Source: Actinomadura violacea (GTDB taxonomy: Bacteria; Actinomycetota; Actinomycetes; Streptosporangiales; Streptosporangiaceae). From it: DNA of 64,000 bases. The position numbers were made by a program, and so were the translations under genes. Location: contig NZ_JAGEPF010000012.1 in assembly GCF_017573465.1 (NCBI RefSeq), forward strand, positions 248,001-312,000. Direction: 5' to 3'. Positions 17,514-26,080 of the stretch are shown here, piece after piece; position 1 is the first letter of the stretch, and every line of letters starts with the position of its first letter. Under the pieces are notes generated by a model, which saw nothing but the letters and a program-made list of their open reading frames with translations, was not told where the DNA came from and did not search any database.

Positions 17514-18016
17514 GCCGGGACGGACGGAAGGGAGATCGTCCGTAAGCTGAGCAAGCAGCGACCCGAGCGTTGCGATCGCGTGCGAAGCCAAGTTCGAGCC
17601 TGCGAGAACTTGATCGCGCAGCGAGCCCCTGGGCGAGCCGGAGCGATGCAGCGATCGCCGCTTTGTTCGCCGAAGGGAGGCCCCCCGGGGCCGACCGCCA
17701 AGAACAAAGCAATAGGAACGGTGCGGACGGCCGGGCTCTGGCCGTCCGCACCGGCCCCCTGGCCTCTTCACGGGCTTCCGCGCCCTGGACACCCGCGTTC
17801 GGCGTGGGCTCCCTTCTCTTCGAGGTGGACTCTCGATTACTGACTGTAGTCAGATGATGACTCTGTAAATATGGCCGTTCGGGTTCGCTTCCCCTTACCC
17901 GAGGGGGCCGGGTGGCGGGTGTGGGCGTTGAGGTGGCGGGGGAAGGGCGTTGCGCTCTAGGGTCTGGCGGTTGAGCGGGTGATCCCCCCGAGCCCGCTCG
18001 GCCCCCTGGAGGAACG
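17514..18016. other. Long intergenic region with several potential hairpins
   Basis: 503 bases with no convincing gene. Features seen: repeated GCGATCGC-type and GCGAGC-rich short palindromes (17570-17660); a larger fold with GCTTTGTTC (17660-17668) facing GAACAAAGC (17702-17710) around a GC-rich inner stem; a strong hairpin at 17720-17752; and a CTGACT-GT-AGTCAG palindrome (17840-17853). An AT-richer stretch to about 17880 likely holds the promoter of the Rpf gene. Confidence 0.5.
17720..17752. terminator. Strong hairpin, probable terminator
   Basis: GGTGCGGACGGCC (17720-17732) and GGCCGTCCGCACC (17740-17752) form a perfect 13-bp stem with a 7-base loop. It lies about 200 bp past the flavoprotein stop and before the Rpf gene. 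No T-tract follows, which is common for high-GC actinomycete terminators. Confidence 0.6.
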
Positions 18017-18811
18017 GTGCGTCGAGCCCCTGCGACTTCTGCTGTCCTGATCGCGTCGGTCCTGCTGGCGTCGGCGTGCGGAGGCGGCGGGTCGCCGAAG
18101 CCGCCTTCGACGGTGCGGGCGGCGGACGCGCCGAAGGTGTCGGCTCCGGCGCCGCGCAAGGTCGTCATCGTCGTGGACAAGAAGAAGACGACGACGATGA
18201 CGACCGGGACGACCGTCCAGCAGGTGCTGGACCAGGCCGGGGTGAAGCTCGGCCGCTACGACCTGGTGAAGCCCGCGCGGGAGCAGCCGGCGGGGGACGC
18301 GATCAAGGTGCTGCGGCTGCTGTCGAAGCCGGTCACGAAGACGGTGCGGGTGTCGGCGCCGACGATCGAGAAGAAGAGCTCGTCGGTGCCGCCGTGGTCG
18401 CAGAAGGAGCTGCGCAAGGGCCGCTCCGGCATCAAGATCGTGCAGATGGCGTATGTCCGCCGCAAGGGCAAGAAGGTCAAGGCGGTCATCGCGCAGAAGG
18501 TGAAGCGCAAGCCGGTGGCGCGGATCGTGGCGGTCGGGCCGAAGTCGGCGGGCACGGGGTCGGCGGCGAAGCTGGACTGGGCGGGGCTGGCGAACTGCGA
18601 GTCGCACGGGAACCCGAAGGCGGTGAACCCGTCCGGTTACTACGGCCTGTACCAGTTCTCGATGTCGTCGTGGGCGTCGGTCGGCGGGTCGGGCAAGCCG
18701 TCGGACGCGAGCGCGGGGGAGCAGACGTACCGGGCGCAGCTGCTCTACAACCGGGTGAACGGGCGTTGGCAGGGGCAGTGGCCGGTATGCGGGAAGTTCC
18801 TGTTCTCCTGA
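18017..18811 (+). CDS. rpf: Resuscitation-promoting factor, lipid-anchored, RpfB-like
   Basis: 264 residues from GTG 18017 behind GGAGGAAC. The signal ends in a lipobox (LASAC, Cys21), predicting a lipoprotein. Residues about 47-105 resemble the DUF348 domain of RpfB. A basic G5-like linker follows, and the C-terminal Rpf transglycosylase domain (LDWAGLANCESHGNP, catalytic Glu195; YYGLYQFSMSSW) is intact with its paired cysteines. The enzyme cleaves peptidoglycan and promotes regrowth of dormant cells. Position directly before rsmA is the conserved rpfB-rsmA-ispE context. It has one DUF348-like repeat, fewer than mycobacterial RpfB. Confidence 0.92.
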   Translation: MRRAPATSAVLIASVLLASACGGGGSPKPPSTVRAADAPKVSAPAPRKVVIVVDKKKTTTMTTGTTVQQVLDQAGVKLGRYDLVKPAREQPAGDAIKVLRLLSKPVTKTVRVSAPTIEKKSSSVPPWSQKELRKGRSGIKIVQMAYVRRKGKKVKAVIAQKVKRKPVARIVAVGPKSAGTGSAAKLDWAGLANCESHGNPKAVNPSGYYGLYQFSMSSWASVGGSGKPSDASAGEQTYRAQLLYNRVNGRWQGQWPVCGKFLFS

Positions 18812-18829
18812 CCTGCCACACTTGTTCTC

Positions 18830-19861
18830 GTGGGGGAGAGACAGGGGCTGCTCGGGCCGGCGGACGTGCGGGAGCTGGCGGCGCGGCTGGGCATCAGGCC
18901 GACCAAGACGCTCGGGCAGAACTTCGTCATCGACGCCAACACCGTCCGGCGGATCGTGCGGGCCGCGGATCTGGGGCCGGACGAGGTGGTCATCGAGGTC
19001 GGGCCGGGGCTGGGGTCGCTGACGCTGGCGCTGCTGCCGCAGGCGCGGCGGGTGGTCGCGGTGGAGATCGATCCGGCGCTGGCGGCGGAGCTGCCCGCGA
19101 CGGCGGCCGCGCGGGAGCCGGAGCTGGCGGGCCGGCTGGAGGTCGTCCGCGCCGACGCGATGAAGATCACATCGGTGCCGGGGCCGGCACCGACGGCGCT
19201 GGTGGCGAACCTGCCGTACAACGTCGCCGTGCCGGTCGTCCTGCATCTGCTGGACGTGCTGCCGTCGCTGCGGTCGGCGCTGGTCATGGTGCAGGCGGAG
19301 GTCGCCGACCGGATGACGGCCGGGCCGGGGAGCAAGGTCTACGGGGTGCCGTCGGTGAAGCTCGCCTGGTACGGGGAGGCGCGGCGCGCGGGCCCGGTGG
19401 GGCGCGCGGTGTTCTGGCCGGTGCCGAACGTCGATTCCGGGCTGGTCGCGTTCACGCGGGGCGACCCGCCGGCGACCGCCGCGTCCCGCGCGCAGGTGTT
19501 CGCCGTGGTCGACGCGGCGTTCGCGCAGCGCCGCAAGACGCTGCGGGCGGCGCTCGCGGGCTGGGCGGGGTCGGCGGCGGACGCGGAGCGGGCGCTGCGC
19601 GCGGCGGACGTGGATCCGCGGGCGCGGGGCGAAGCTCTGGACGTGGCCGCCTTCGCCCGGATTGCCGAGTATGGTCCTTCCATCGTGGGGGACGGCGTTC
19701 CCGGCGCCCCGGCGGCCGCTGACGGCCGCGCGGCGGCCCCCGGCGCCCCGGACGCGGGCGGCACGGAGTCGGGCGGCCGGGGTTCGGGCGGCACGGCTTC
19801 GGACGGCAGGGGTTCGGGCGGCACGGGCCGGCGCGGCGGGCGCCGGAGCGCGGGACAGTGA
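18830..19861 (+). CDS. rsmA: 16S rRNA (adenine1518/1519-N6)-dimethyltransferase RsmA/KsgA
   Basis: 343 residues, GTG start at 18830, 18 bp after the rpf stop. The SAM-binding motif VIEVGPGLGSLT, then VAVEIDPAL, and the catalytic NLPYNVAVP (residues about 126-134) are all present. The enzyme dimethylates two adjacent adenines in helix 45 of 16S rRNA. After the normal C-terminal domain (to about residue 280) there is an unusual tail of about 60 residues made of Gly, Ser, Arg and Ala repeats (GGRGSGGTASDGRGSGG), probably disordered and absent from most homologues. Confidence 0.95.
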   Translation: MGERQGLLGPADVRELAARLGIRPTKTLGQNFVIDANTVRRIVRAADLGPDEVVIEVGPGLGSLTLALLPQARRVVAVEIDPALAAELPATAAAREPELAGRLEVVRADAMKITSVPGPAPTALVANLPYNVAVPVVLHLLDVLPSLRSALVMVQAEVADRMTAGPGSKVYGVPSVKLAWYGEARRAGPVGRAVFWPVPNVDSGLVAFTRGDPPATAASRAQVFAVVDAAFAQRRKTLRAALAGWAGSAADAERALRAADVDPRARGEALDVAAFARIAEYGPSIVGDGVPGAPAAADGRAAAPGAPDAGGTESGGRGSGGTASDGRGSGGTGRRGGRRSAGQ

Positions 19862-19883
19862 AGCACTGAAGAGTCGGAGGGCG

Positions 19884-21095
19884 ATGGTGAAGGCGCGTTC
19901 GCGGACGGCGCGGGCGGGGGCCGGGCGGGCCCGGACGGCGCGCGCCAGGCGCCCCGGCGGGACGGCGCGGACGGCGCGGACGGCGCGGTTGCCGCTCGCG
20001 GCGACGGCGCTGGTGGCGGCGGGCGGGCTGGTCGCGTCGGCGGCGGCCGGCTGCAGCGACGGCGCGGGCGCGGCGCCGAAGATCACGACGACGGCGCGGG
20101 CGGGCATCGCCCCGACCCCGCCCGCGAAGGGCGCCTACTTCGGCGCGTGGGTGCCGCCGGAGGTGCGCGGGGCGGCGACCAAGACGCCGTCGTCGGGCAG
20201 CGCGTCGGGCAGCGCCTCGGGGAGCGCGTCGGGCACGCCGTCCGGCACCGCGACGGGCACCTCGCCGGGGAAGGACGCCGACAAGCCGGGCATGGCGCCC
20301 GTCGCCGCGTTCGAGCGGGACATGGGGCGCCAGCTCGACATCGTGCAGAGCTACCGGGGCTGGAAGTCCGACTTCCCGTCCGGGCTGGACACCTCCGTCC
20401 TCGACAGCAACCGCTACCTGCTGCTGACGTGGGCGGGCGCCGACACCAAGGAGATCGTCGAGGGCAAGTACGACGCGCTGATCCGCGCCCGTGCCAAGGC
20501 GATCAAGGCGACCGGCAAGCCGGTGTTCCTGCGCTGGTCCCGCGACATGGACCGGTCGTCGGTGAAGGACCGGGTGCACTCGCCCGCCGACTTCATCGCC
20601 GCGTGGAAGCGGCTGCGGCAGATCTTCACCGCGGAGAAGGTCGACAACGTCGCCTGGGTGTGGTGCCCGACCGCGCGCGGGTTCGGCGCGTCCAACGCGG
20701 GCGCCTTCTACCCCGGCGACGACCAGGTCGACTGGATCTGCGCGGACGCGCCGCCCGGCGCCGACTACGAGTACCGGGACATGTCGGAGAGCCTGAAGCT
20801 GTTCATGCAGTGGGCCCGGGGCCGGCACAAGCCCATCATGATCGCCGAGTTCGGGGTGCCGAAGTCCTACGGGCAGCGGCGCGCCGAGTGGCTGCGGGCC
20901 GCCACCAAGACGCTGGAGGACCCGCAGGTCAAGGCCGTCGTCTACTTCGACTCCGACGAGCAGGCCGAGGACGCCAGGGACAAGCGGCGGGCCTACTCGG
21001 TGACGGGCGACACGCACGCGGTCTCGGCGCTGCGGGAGCTGGCGACGACGCCCTACTTCAATCCCCGCAACCTCCCCGTGACGAGCGGGGGCTGA
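19884..21095 (+). CDS. GH26-like (beta-mannanase clan) lipoprotein
   Basis: 403 residues, ATG 19884 behind GGAGG. A 35-residue Arg/Ala-rich lead is followed by a hydrophobic stretch and lipobox AAAGC (Cys57), then a SGSA-repeat linker (residues about 103-126). The catalytic-like domain shows AFERDMGRQLDIVQSYRGW, PVFLRWSRDMDR, DNVAWVWCPT and PIMIAEFGVP, the strand motifs of GH26. The nucleophile Glu322 is present. The acid/base position, normally Glu in an HEMN-like motif, reads RDMD (Asp221), so activity may be altered. It probably acts outside the membrane on a beta-linked glycan. It interrupts the usual rsmA-ispE pair. Confidence 0.75.
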   Translation: MVKARSRTARAGAGRARTARARRPGGTARTARTARLPLAATALVAAGGLVASAAAGCSDGAGAAPKITTTARAGIAPTPPAKGAYFGAWVPPEVRGAATKTPSSGSASGSASGSASGTPSGTATGTSPGKDADKPGMAPVAAFERDMGRQLDIVQSYRGWKSDFPSGLDTSVLDSNRYLLLTWAGADTKEIVEGKYDALIRARAKAIKATGKPVFLRWSRDMDRSSVKDRVHSPADFIAAWKRLRQIFTAEKVDNVAWVWCPTARGFGASNAGAFYPGDDQVDWICADAPPGADYEYRDMSESLKLFMQWARGRHKPIMIAEFGVPKSYGQRRAEWLRAATKTLEDPQVKAVVYFDSDEQAEDARDKRRAYSVTGDTHAVSALRELATTPYFNPRNLPVTSGG

Positions 21096-21116
21096 TCTCT
21101 CCCGTAAGGTTCTGGA

Positions 21117-22046
21117 GTGAGCGCAGTGAGGGTACGCGTCCCCGCAAAGGTGAACCTCCAGCTCGGCGTCGGGCCGATCCGGGAGGACGGCTACCACGAC
21201 CTCGTGAACGTGTTCCACGCCGTGTCGCTGTTCGACGAGCTGACCGCGGAGCCCGCCGACGGCCTGGAGCTGGCCGTCGAGGCGGCGCCGTACTCGCGGG
21301 TGGCGATCGGCCGGGTCCCGACCGACGCCCGCAACCTCGCGGCGCGGGCCGCGGTGATGGTCGCGTCGCGGCTCGGCGTGGAGCCCCGGGTGCGGCTGCG
21401 GATCCGCAAGGCGATCCCGGTCGCGGGCGGCATGGCGGGCGGCAGCGCCGACGCGGCCGCCGCGCTGGTGGCGTGCGCGCGGCTGTGGGACGACCGGGAG
21501 CGGCCGGTGCTGGCCCGCGACGACCTGATGGAGATGGGCGCCGAGCTCGGCAGCGATGTGCCGTTCTCGCTGCTCGGCGGCACCGCGATCGGCGTGGGGC
21601 GGGGCGAGCGGCTCACCCCGGCGCTGACCCGCGGGACGTTCCACTGGGTGTTCGCGACCGCGGACGGCGGCCTGTCCACGCCCGCCGTCTACGCCGAGTG
21701 CGACCGGCTGCGGGAGGCCGCGGGGGAGAGCGCGCCCCGGCCGTCCGTCGCGGAGGACCTGATGACGGCGCTCGCGACCGGGGACGCCAAGGCGCTCGGG
21801 ACCGCGCTCGCCAACGACCTGCAGCCCGCCGCGCTGGAGCTGCGGCCGTCGCTGGCCCGCACCCTGAACGCGGGCCGCGACCTCGGCGCGATCGGCGCGC
21901 TGGTGTCGGGGTCCGGTCCGACCTGCGCGTTCCTCGCCGAGACCGACGAGGACGCCGCCGATCTCGCGGCGGCGCTGGACGGCGCGGGGGTGGCCGAGCA
22001 GATCGTCCGGGCGCAGGGCCCGGTGCCCGGTGCCACTGTGCTCTGA
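21117..22046 (+). CDS. ispE: 4-diphosphocytidyl-2-C-methyl-D-erythritol kinase
   Basis: 309 residues, GTG 21117. GHMP-kinase family; phosphorylates the 2-hydroxyl of CDP-methylerythritol in the non-mevalonate isoprenoid pathway. The N-terminal VPAKVNLQLGVG, the ATP-binding glycine loop PVAGGMAGGSADAAAALVA and the C-terminal LVSGSGPTCAFLAE are the three family motifs. It is 21 bp past the GH26-like gene and in the same orientation as rpf and rsmA, so probably the same operon. Confidence 0.95.
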   Translation: MSAVRVRVPAKVNLQLGVGPIREDGYHDLVNVFHAVSLFDELTAEPADGLELAVEAAPYSRVAIGRVPTDARNLAARAAVMVASRLGVEPRVRLRIRKAIPVAGGMAGGSADAAAALVACARLWDDRERPVLARDDLMEMGAELGSDVPFSLLGGTAIGVGRGERLTPALTRGTFHWVFATADGGLSTPAVYAECDRLREAAGESAPRPSVAEDLMTALATGDAKALGTALANDLQPAALELRPSLARTLNAGRDLGAIGALVSGSGPTCAFLAETDEDAADLAAALDGAGVAEQIVRAQGPVPGATVL

Positions 22047-22141
22047 ACCGATCACGGTGTGTGCTCTGCGCACACAAGCGAACTCCGCGCGCGCCGCGGG
22101 CGTCCTGATCAATGACGCCGATTCCGCGACGAGGTGGAGCG

Positions 22142-22285
22142 ATGACGTACCTGACGGGGCTGCTGGGGCTGGCGGCCGTCGTGATGATGGCGACGCTCGC
22201 CGTCCTGGCCGTGCGCCGCGACCGCGCGATCCGCCGCGACGCCCCCGATGCGGTGATCTCTCCCCGCCGTCCGCCGCTACGCTGA
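22142..22285 (+). CDS. Very small single-pass membrane protein (47 aa), hypothetical
   Basis: ATG at 22142 preceded by GAGGTGGAGCG, a good ribosome-binding site. The 47 codons encode a single hydrophobic helix (residues about 4-24, GLLGLAAVVMMATLAVLAV) and a basic Arg-rich tail (RRDRAIRRD...RRPPLR). Topology suggests an N-out/C-in membrane peptide. No family is recognised. The following 70-codon frame is also a small membrane protein. Confidence 0.5.
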   Translation: MTYLTGLLGLAAVVMMATLAVLAVRRDRAIRRDAPDAVISPRRPPLR

Positions 22286-22351
22286 CGCCAGGCGGGCGCC
22301 GCGGCGCGCCGCACGTGCCCGCGCCGCGTTCCCCCGAGCTCAGGAACCCTC

Positions 22352-22564
22352 ATGGTCGCCCTCTCGATGCTGGTCCTCCTGGCCCTCCTGCTGGTCGGCG
22401 GGGTGGTCCTGGTGGTGGTCGTCGTGGTCGCCGTCGTGAACTCGGGCAAGCGCTCGAATTCGACGGCGTACCGGCCGCCCGGCACGGAGTATCCGCCGCA
22501 GGCCCCGTACCCGCCGTACGGTCCGCCGGGTCCGTCGGGCCCTCCCGGCCCGCCCCGGGGCTGA
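22352..22564 (+). CDS. Small membrane protein with Pro-rich tail (70 aa), hypothetical
   Basis: One strongly hydrophobic helix (residues about 5-28, Val/Leu-rich) followed by a hydrophilic tail rich in Pro, Gly and Tyr (PYPPYGPPGPSGPPGPP). AGGA eight bases before ATG 22352 is a weak ribosome-binding site. Such helix-plus-PPG proteins occur widely in actinomycetes, but no function is known to me. It lies 42 bp before the ABC-F gene on the same strand. Confidence 0.55.
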   Translation: MVALSMLVLLALLLVGGVVLVVVVVVAVVNSGKRSNSTAYRPPGTEYPPQAPYPPYGPPGPSGPPGPPRG

Positions 22565-22606
22565 CCGCACGGGCAGGGCGCGCGGGGCAATAGGCTGGAC
22601 GGCGTC

Positions 22607-24376
22607 GTGAATCTGATCAACGTAGAGAACGTCGGCAAGGCGTACGGGCCGAAGCCGCTGCTGGACGCGGTGTCCCTCGGGCTGGACGAAGGGGACCGGG
22701 TCGGGGTCGTCGGCCGCAACGGCGGCGGCAAGAGCACGCTGGTGCAGGTCCTGGCGCGCGAGGTGGAACCGGACGCGGGCCGCGTCACGCACGCGCGGGG
22801 CCTGCGCCTGGGGTACCTGACGCAGCGGGACGTGTTCCCGGAGGGCGCGACGGTCCGCTCGGTGGTCCTCGGGGACCGCGCCGAGCACGAGTGGGCGGGC
22901 GACACCCGGGCCCGCGACGTCCTCGCCGGGCTGCTCGCCGACGTCGACCTGGACGCGCCGCTGGCCGGGATGTCCGGCGGGGAGCGGCGCCGGATCGCGC
23001 TGGCGCGGCTGCTGGTCCCCGAGTCGGACCTGCTGATGCTGGACGAGCCGACCAACCACCTGGACATCGAGGCGATCGCGTGGCTGGCCCGGCACCTGAA
23101 GGGCCGCCGGGTCGCGCTGCTGATCGTCACGCACGACCGCTGGTTCCTCGACGAGGTGACCGACCGGACGTGGGAGGTCGTCGACGGGTCCGTCGAGCGC
23201 TACGAGGGCGGCTACTCCGCGTACGTGCTGGCGAAGGCGGAGCGGTCGCGGATCGCGGCGGCGACGGAGGCCAAGCGGCAGAACCTCCTGCGCAAGGAGC
23301 TGGCGTGGCTGCGACGCGGCCCGCAGGCCCGCACGTCCAAGCCGAAGTTCCGGGTGGACGCGGCGCAGGCGCTGATCGCCGACGAGCCGCCGCTGCGCGA
23401 CTCGGTGGAGCTGACGAAGTTCGCGACGGCGCGGCTCGGCAAGACCGTGTACGACATCGAGGACGCCACCGTCGAGGTGGGCGGGCGCGACATCTTCGAG
23501 CGGATGACGTGGCGGCTCGGTCCCGGTGACCGGGTCGGGCTCGTCGGCGTCAACGGCAGCGGGAAGAGCACGCTGCTGCGGCTGCTGGACGGCTCGGTGG
23601 AGCAGGTGTCCGGGAAGGTCGTGCGGGGCAAGACCGTCCAGCTGGCGCACCTGTCGCAGAACCTGGAGGAGCTGGACCCGGAGCGGCGGGTGCTGGAGTC
23701 GGTGGAGGAGATCCGCCGCCGCATCACGGTCGGGAAGCGGGACTGGACGGCGAGCCAGCTGCTGGAGCGGCTCGGGTTCGCGGGCGACCGGCAGTGGACG
23801 CCGGTCGGCGACCTGTCGGGCGGGGAGCGGCGCCGGCTGCAGGTGCTGCGGCTGCTGATGGGCGAGCCGAACGTGCTGCTGCTGGACGAGCCGACGAACG
23901 ACCTCGACATCGAGACGCTCACCGAGCTGGAGGACCTGCTCGACGGCTGGCCCGGCACCCTCGTCGTCGTCAGCCACGACCGGTACTTCCTGGAGCGCAT
24001 CACCGACCATGTGGTGGCGCTGCTCGGCGACGGGCGGGTGTCGATGCTGCCGGGCGGCGTCGACGAGTACCTGGAGCGCCGCGCCGCGGGCACGGCCCGG
24101 ACGCGGACGGCGCAGGCGCGCGCGCAGGAGGCGCCGGCCGCCGCGCCGCCGAAGCCGAAGAGCGGGCAGGACTGGAAGGCCCGCAAGGAGCTGGACCGGC
24201 TCGAACGCCGCCTGGAGAAGCTGGCCGGGCAGGAGGCGGAGCTGCACGAGAGGCTCGCCGCGCACGCCACCGACTTCGTCAAGCTCCAGGAGCTGGACGG
24301 GAAGCTGAAGGAGATCCAGGCGGAGGCGGCCCGGGTCGAGGAGGAGTGGCTGATGCTCGCCGAGGACATCGACTAG
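22607..24376 (+). CDS. ABC-F family ATPase (Uup/EttA-like)
   Basis: 589 residues with two ABC domains and no membrane segments. Walker A motifs are GRNGGGKSTL (residues about 37-46) and GVNGSGKSTL (about 311-320). The signatures are MSGGERRRIALARLL and LSGGERRRLQVLRLL, and each Walker B is LMLDEPTNHLD / LLLDEPTNDLD. Between the domains lies a basic ABC-F linker (AKRQNLLRKELAWLRRG), and a C-terminal coiled coil (residues about 525-585) resembles Uup. ABC-F proteins act on the ribosome, in translation quality control or antibiotic protection. The housekeeping context favours the former. Confidence 0.93.
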   Translation: MNLINVENVGKAYGPKPLLDAVSLGLDEGDRVGVVGRNGGGKSTLVQVLAREVEPDAGRVTHARGLRLGYLTQRDVFPEGATVRSVVLGDRAEHEWAGDTRARDVLAGLLADVDLDAPLAGMSGGERRRIALARLLVPESDLLMLDEPTNHLDIEAIAWLARHLKGRRVALLIVTHDRWFLDEVTDRTWEVVDGSVERYEGGYSAYVLAKAERSRIAAATEAKRQNLLRKELAWLRRGPQARTSKPKFRVDAAQALIADEPPLRDSVELTKFATARLGKTVYDIEDATVEVGGRDIFERMTWRLGPGDRVGLVGVNGSGKSTLLRLLDGSVEQVSGKVVRGKTVQLAHLSQNLEELDPERRVLESVEEIRRRITVGKRDWTASQLLERLGFAGDRQWTPVGDLSGGERRRLQVLRLLMGEPNVLLLDEPTNDLDIETLTELEDLLDGWPGTLVVVSHDRYFLERITDHVVALLGDGRVSMLPGGVDEYLERRAAGTARTRTAQARAQEAPAAAPPKPKSGQDWKARKELDRLERRLEKLAGQEAELHERLAAHATDFVKLQELDGKLKEIQAEAARVEEEWLMLAEDID

Positions 24377-24416
24377 GGCCCTGGCGCCCGGCGGCCGGAA
24401 TCGCCATGATCCGACA

Positions 24417-25526
24417 ATGACGACTTGGATCGTGAAGTCCGACGAGGCGCCGGGGGACGGGCCGCGCCTCGCCGTGAAGGACGCCATCGACGTGGCGGGG
24501 CTGCCCACCACGGCGGGCAGCCGGGCTGTGGCCGACCGTGCGAAACCGGCGGCGGCCGACGCGCCCGTTGTCGCGTCGGCGCGCGCGCAGGGCGCCCGTA
24601 TCGTCGGCAAGGCCAACCTGACCGAGTTCTGTCTCGGCGCCGACGGCCTCAACCCGTGGTCGGGCACGCCGGTGAACCCGCTGGACCCGTCACGGGTGCC
24701 GGGCGGCTCGTCCAGCGGGTCGGCGGTGGCGGTCGCCACCGGGGAGGCCGACGTCGCGTACGGCACCGACACCGCCGGGTCCGTCCGGATCCCGGCGGCG
24801 TGCTGCGGGATCGCGGCGCTGAAGACGACGCACGGGCGGGTGCCGCTCGACGGGGTGTATCCGCTGTCGCCGACGCTGGACACGGTCGGGCCGATGGGCC
24901 GCGACGTCGCCGCCGTCGTCACCGGGATGCGGCTGATCGAGCCGGGCTTCGCCCCGGACGCCTACGACGCGAACCTGACGGTCGGGCGGCTGCGCGTCCC
25001 GAACGTGGACCCCGCGATCGACGCGGCCGTGGACGACGCGCTCCGCCGCCTCGGCCCGATCACCGACGAGAAGTGCGAGCACTTCCAGGACGCGGCGCTC
25101 GCCGGCGGCGTGTTCATCGCCGAGGAGGCGTACGCGCAGAACGGGCACCTGCTCGACGACCCGTCGAAGATCAGCGAGCGGATGTACCGGCGGCTGAACG
25201 TGCTGAAGGAGGCCGCCGCGGGCCGGCGCCCGTGGGCGGAGCGGCTCCGCGAGACGCTCCGGGCGGAGTTCGACGCGCTGCTGGAGCGGCACGGCGTGCT
25301 CGCGCTGCCGGTCCTCGCCGGGGTCGCGCCGGAGCCGCTGGGCGGCGACGGCGACCTGCCGCTGACGATGCTCACCGGCCCGGTGAACGTGGCGGGGCTG
25401 CCGGCGTTCGCGCTGCCCGTCCCGCTGCCGGGCTCGCACCTGCCCGCGTCCGTGCAGCTCATCGGCCCGGCGGGCGGCGAGGAGCGGCTCTGCGCGGTCG
25501 CCGCCGCGCTGGAGGCGAACCTCTAG
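24417..25526 (+). CDS. Amidase (amidase-signature family)
   Basis: 369 residues, shorter than GatA (about 480). The catalytic Ser-cisSer-Lys triad is visible: Lys21 in LAVKDAIDV, the cis-Ser in PGGSSSGSAVA (about residue 98) and the nucleophile Ser in GTDTAGSVRIPAACCG (about residue 122). Hydrolyses an unidentified amide. Not likely to be the GatCAB subunit because gatB and gatC are absent and it is short. Starts 40 bp after the ABC-F stop. Confidence 0.88.
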   Translation: MTTWIVKSDEAPGDGPRLAVKDAIDVAGLPTTAGSRAVADRAKPAAADAPVVASARAQGARIVGKANLTEFCLGADGLNPWSGTPVNPLDPSRVPGGSSSGSAVAVATGEADVAYGTDTAGSVRIPAACCGIAALKTTHGRVPLDGVYPLSPTLDTVGPMGRDVAAVVTGMRLIEPGFAPDAYDANLTVGRLRVPNVDPAIDAAVDDALRRLGPITDEKCEHFQDAALAGGVFIAEEAYAQNGHLLDDPSKISERMYRRLNVLKEAAAGRRPWAERLRETLRAEFDALLERHGVLALPVLAGVAPEPLGGDGDLPLTMLTGPVNVAGLPAFALPVPLPGSHLPASVQLIGPAGGEERLCAVAAALEANL

Positions 25527-25542
25527 TCAGGTAGCTGCGCGG

Positions 25543-26031
25543 TCAGGCATCGAAGGGGATCAGCAGGGTGCGCAGCAGCACGGCGAGCGTCTCGCGCTGC
25601 TCGGGGCTGAGCCCCTCGAGGATGGCCTGCTCGCGGGCCAGCAGGTCGGCGAACGCGGCGTCCACGCGCGTCAGGCCCGCCTCGGTGAGGCGGACCTGGA
25701 CGCCGCGCTTGTCCTGCGGGTCGGGATGCCGCTCGACCAGGCCCGCGGCGGCGAGCCGGTCGATGCGGTTGGTCATGGTGCCGGAGGTCACCAGCGTCGC
25801 GCGCAGCAGCTGGCCCGGGCTCAGCTGGTAGGGGGCGCCGGCGCGGCGCAGCGCGGTGAGGACGTCGAACTCCCACGACTCGACCTCGTGGGCGGCGAAC
25901 ACGGCGCGGCGGGCGCGGTCGAGGTGCCGGGCCAGCCGGGACACCCGGCTGAGGACCTGCAGCGGCCGCACGTCCAGGTCCGGGCGCTCGGCCTGCCACG
26001 CCTCGACCAGCCGGTCGACCTCGTCCTCCAT
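25543..26031 (-). CDS. MarR-family regulator, probable TamR-type (UrtR subfamily)
   Basis: 162 residues, winged-helix MarR fold. The extra N-terminal helix with Trp (EAWQAERPDLDVRPLQ) seen in the urate/TamR-like MarR subgroup is present, followed by ESWEFDVLTALRR, the recognition region (LVTSGTMTNRIDRLAA) and the wing (DPQDKRGVQVRLTEAG). In Streptomyces coelicolor TamR binds citrate, aconitate and isocitrate and controls the trans-aconitate methyltransferase gene. Here a TCTTGA-TA-TCGAGG palindrome lies just upstream (26048-26061), and related palindromes lie at the methyltransferase gene near 33.1 kb. The TamR assignment combines family knowledge with those matching sites. Confidence 0.8.
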   Translation of the reverse strand: MEDEVDRLVEAWQAERPDLDVRPLQVLSRVSRLARHLDRARRAVFAAHEVESWEFDVLTALRRAGAPYQLSPGQLLRATLVTSGTMTNRIDRLAAAGLVERHPDPQDKRGVQVRLTEAGLTRVDAAFADLLAREQAILEGLSPEQRETLAVLLRTLLIPFDA

Positions 26032-26047
26032 GCCGCAAGCCTACCTG

Positions 26048-26061
26048 TCTTGATATCGAGG
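26048..26061. promoter_or_regulatory. Candidate TamR operator upstream of the MarR gene
   Basis: TCTTGATATCGAGG, an imperfect palindrome with half-site TCTTGA, 17 bp before the MarR start at 26031. The same half-site in palindromic form recurs at 33123-33136 and 33157-33170 by the tam gene. This suggests autoregulation plus control of tam; binding is inferred. Confidence 0.6.
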
Positions 26062-26080
26062 GACCTGCGGCCGGCCGGGG

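Noticed and set aside
24417..25526. Amidase as the GatA subunit of tRNA amidotransferase
   Set aside because: About 110 residues too short, and gatB/gatC are absent nearby.
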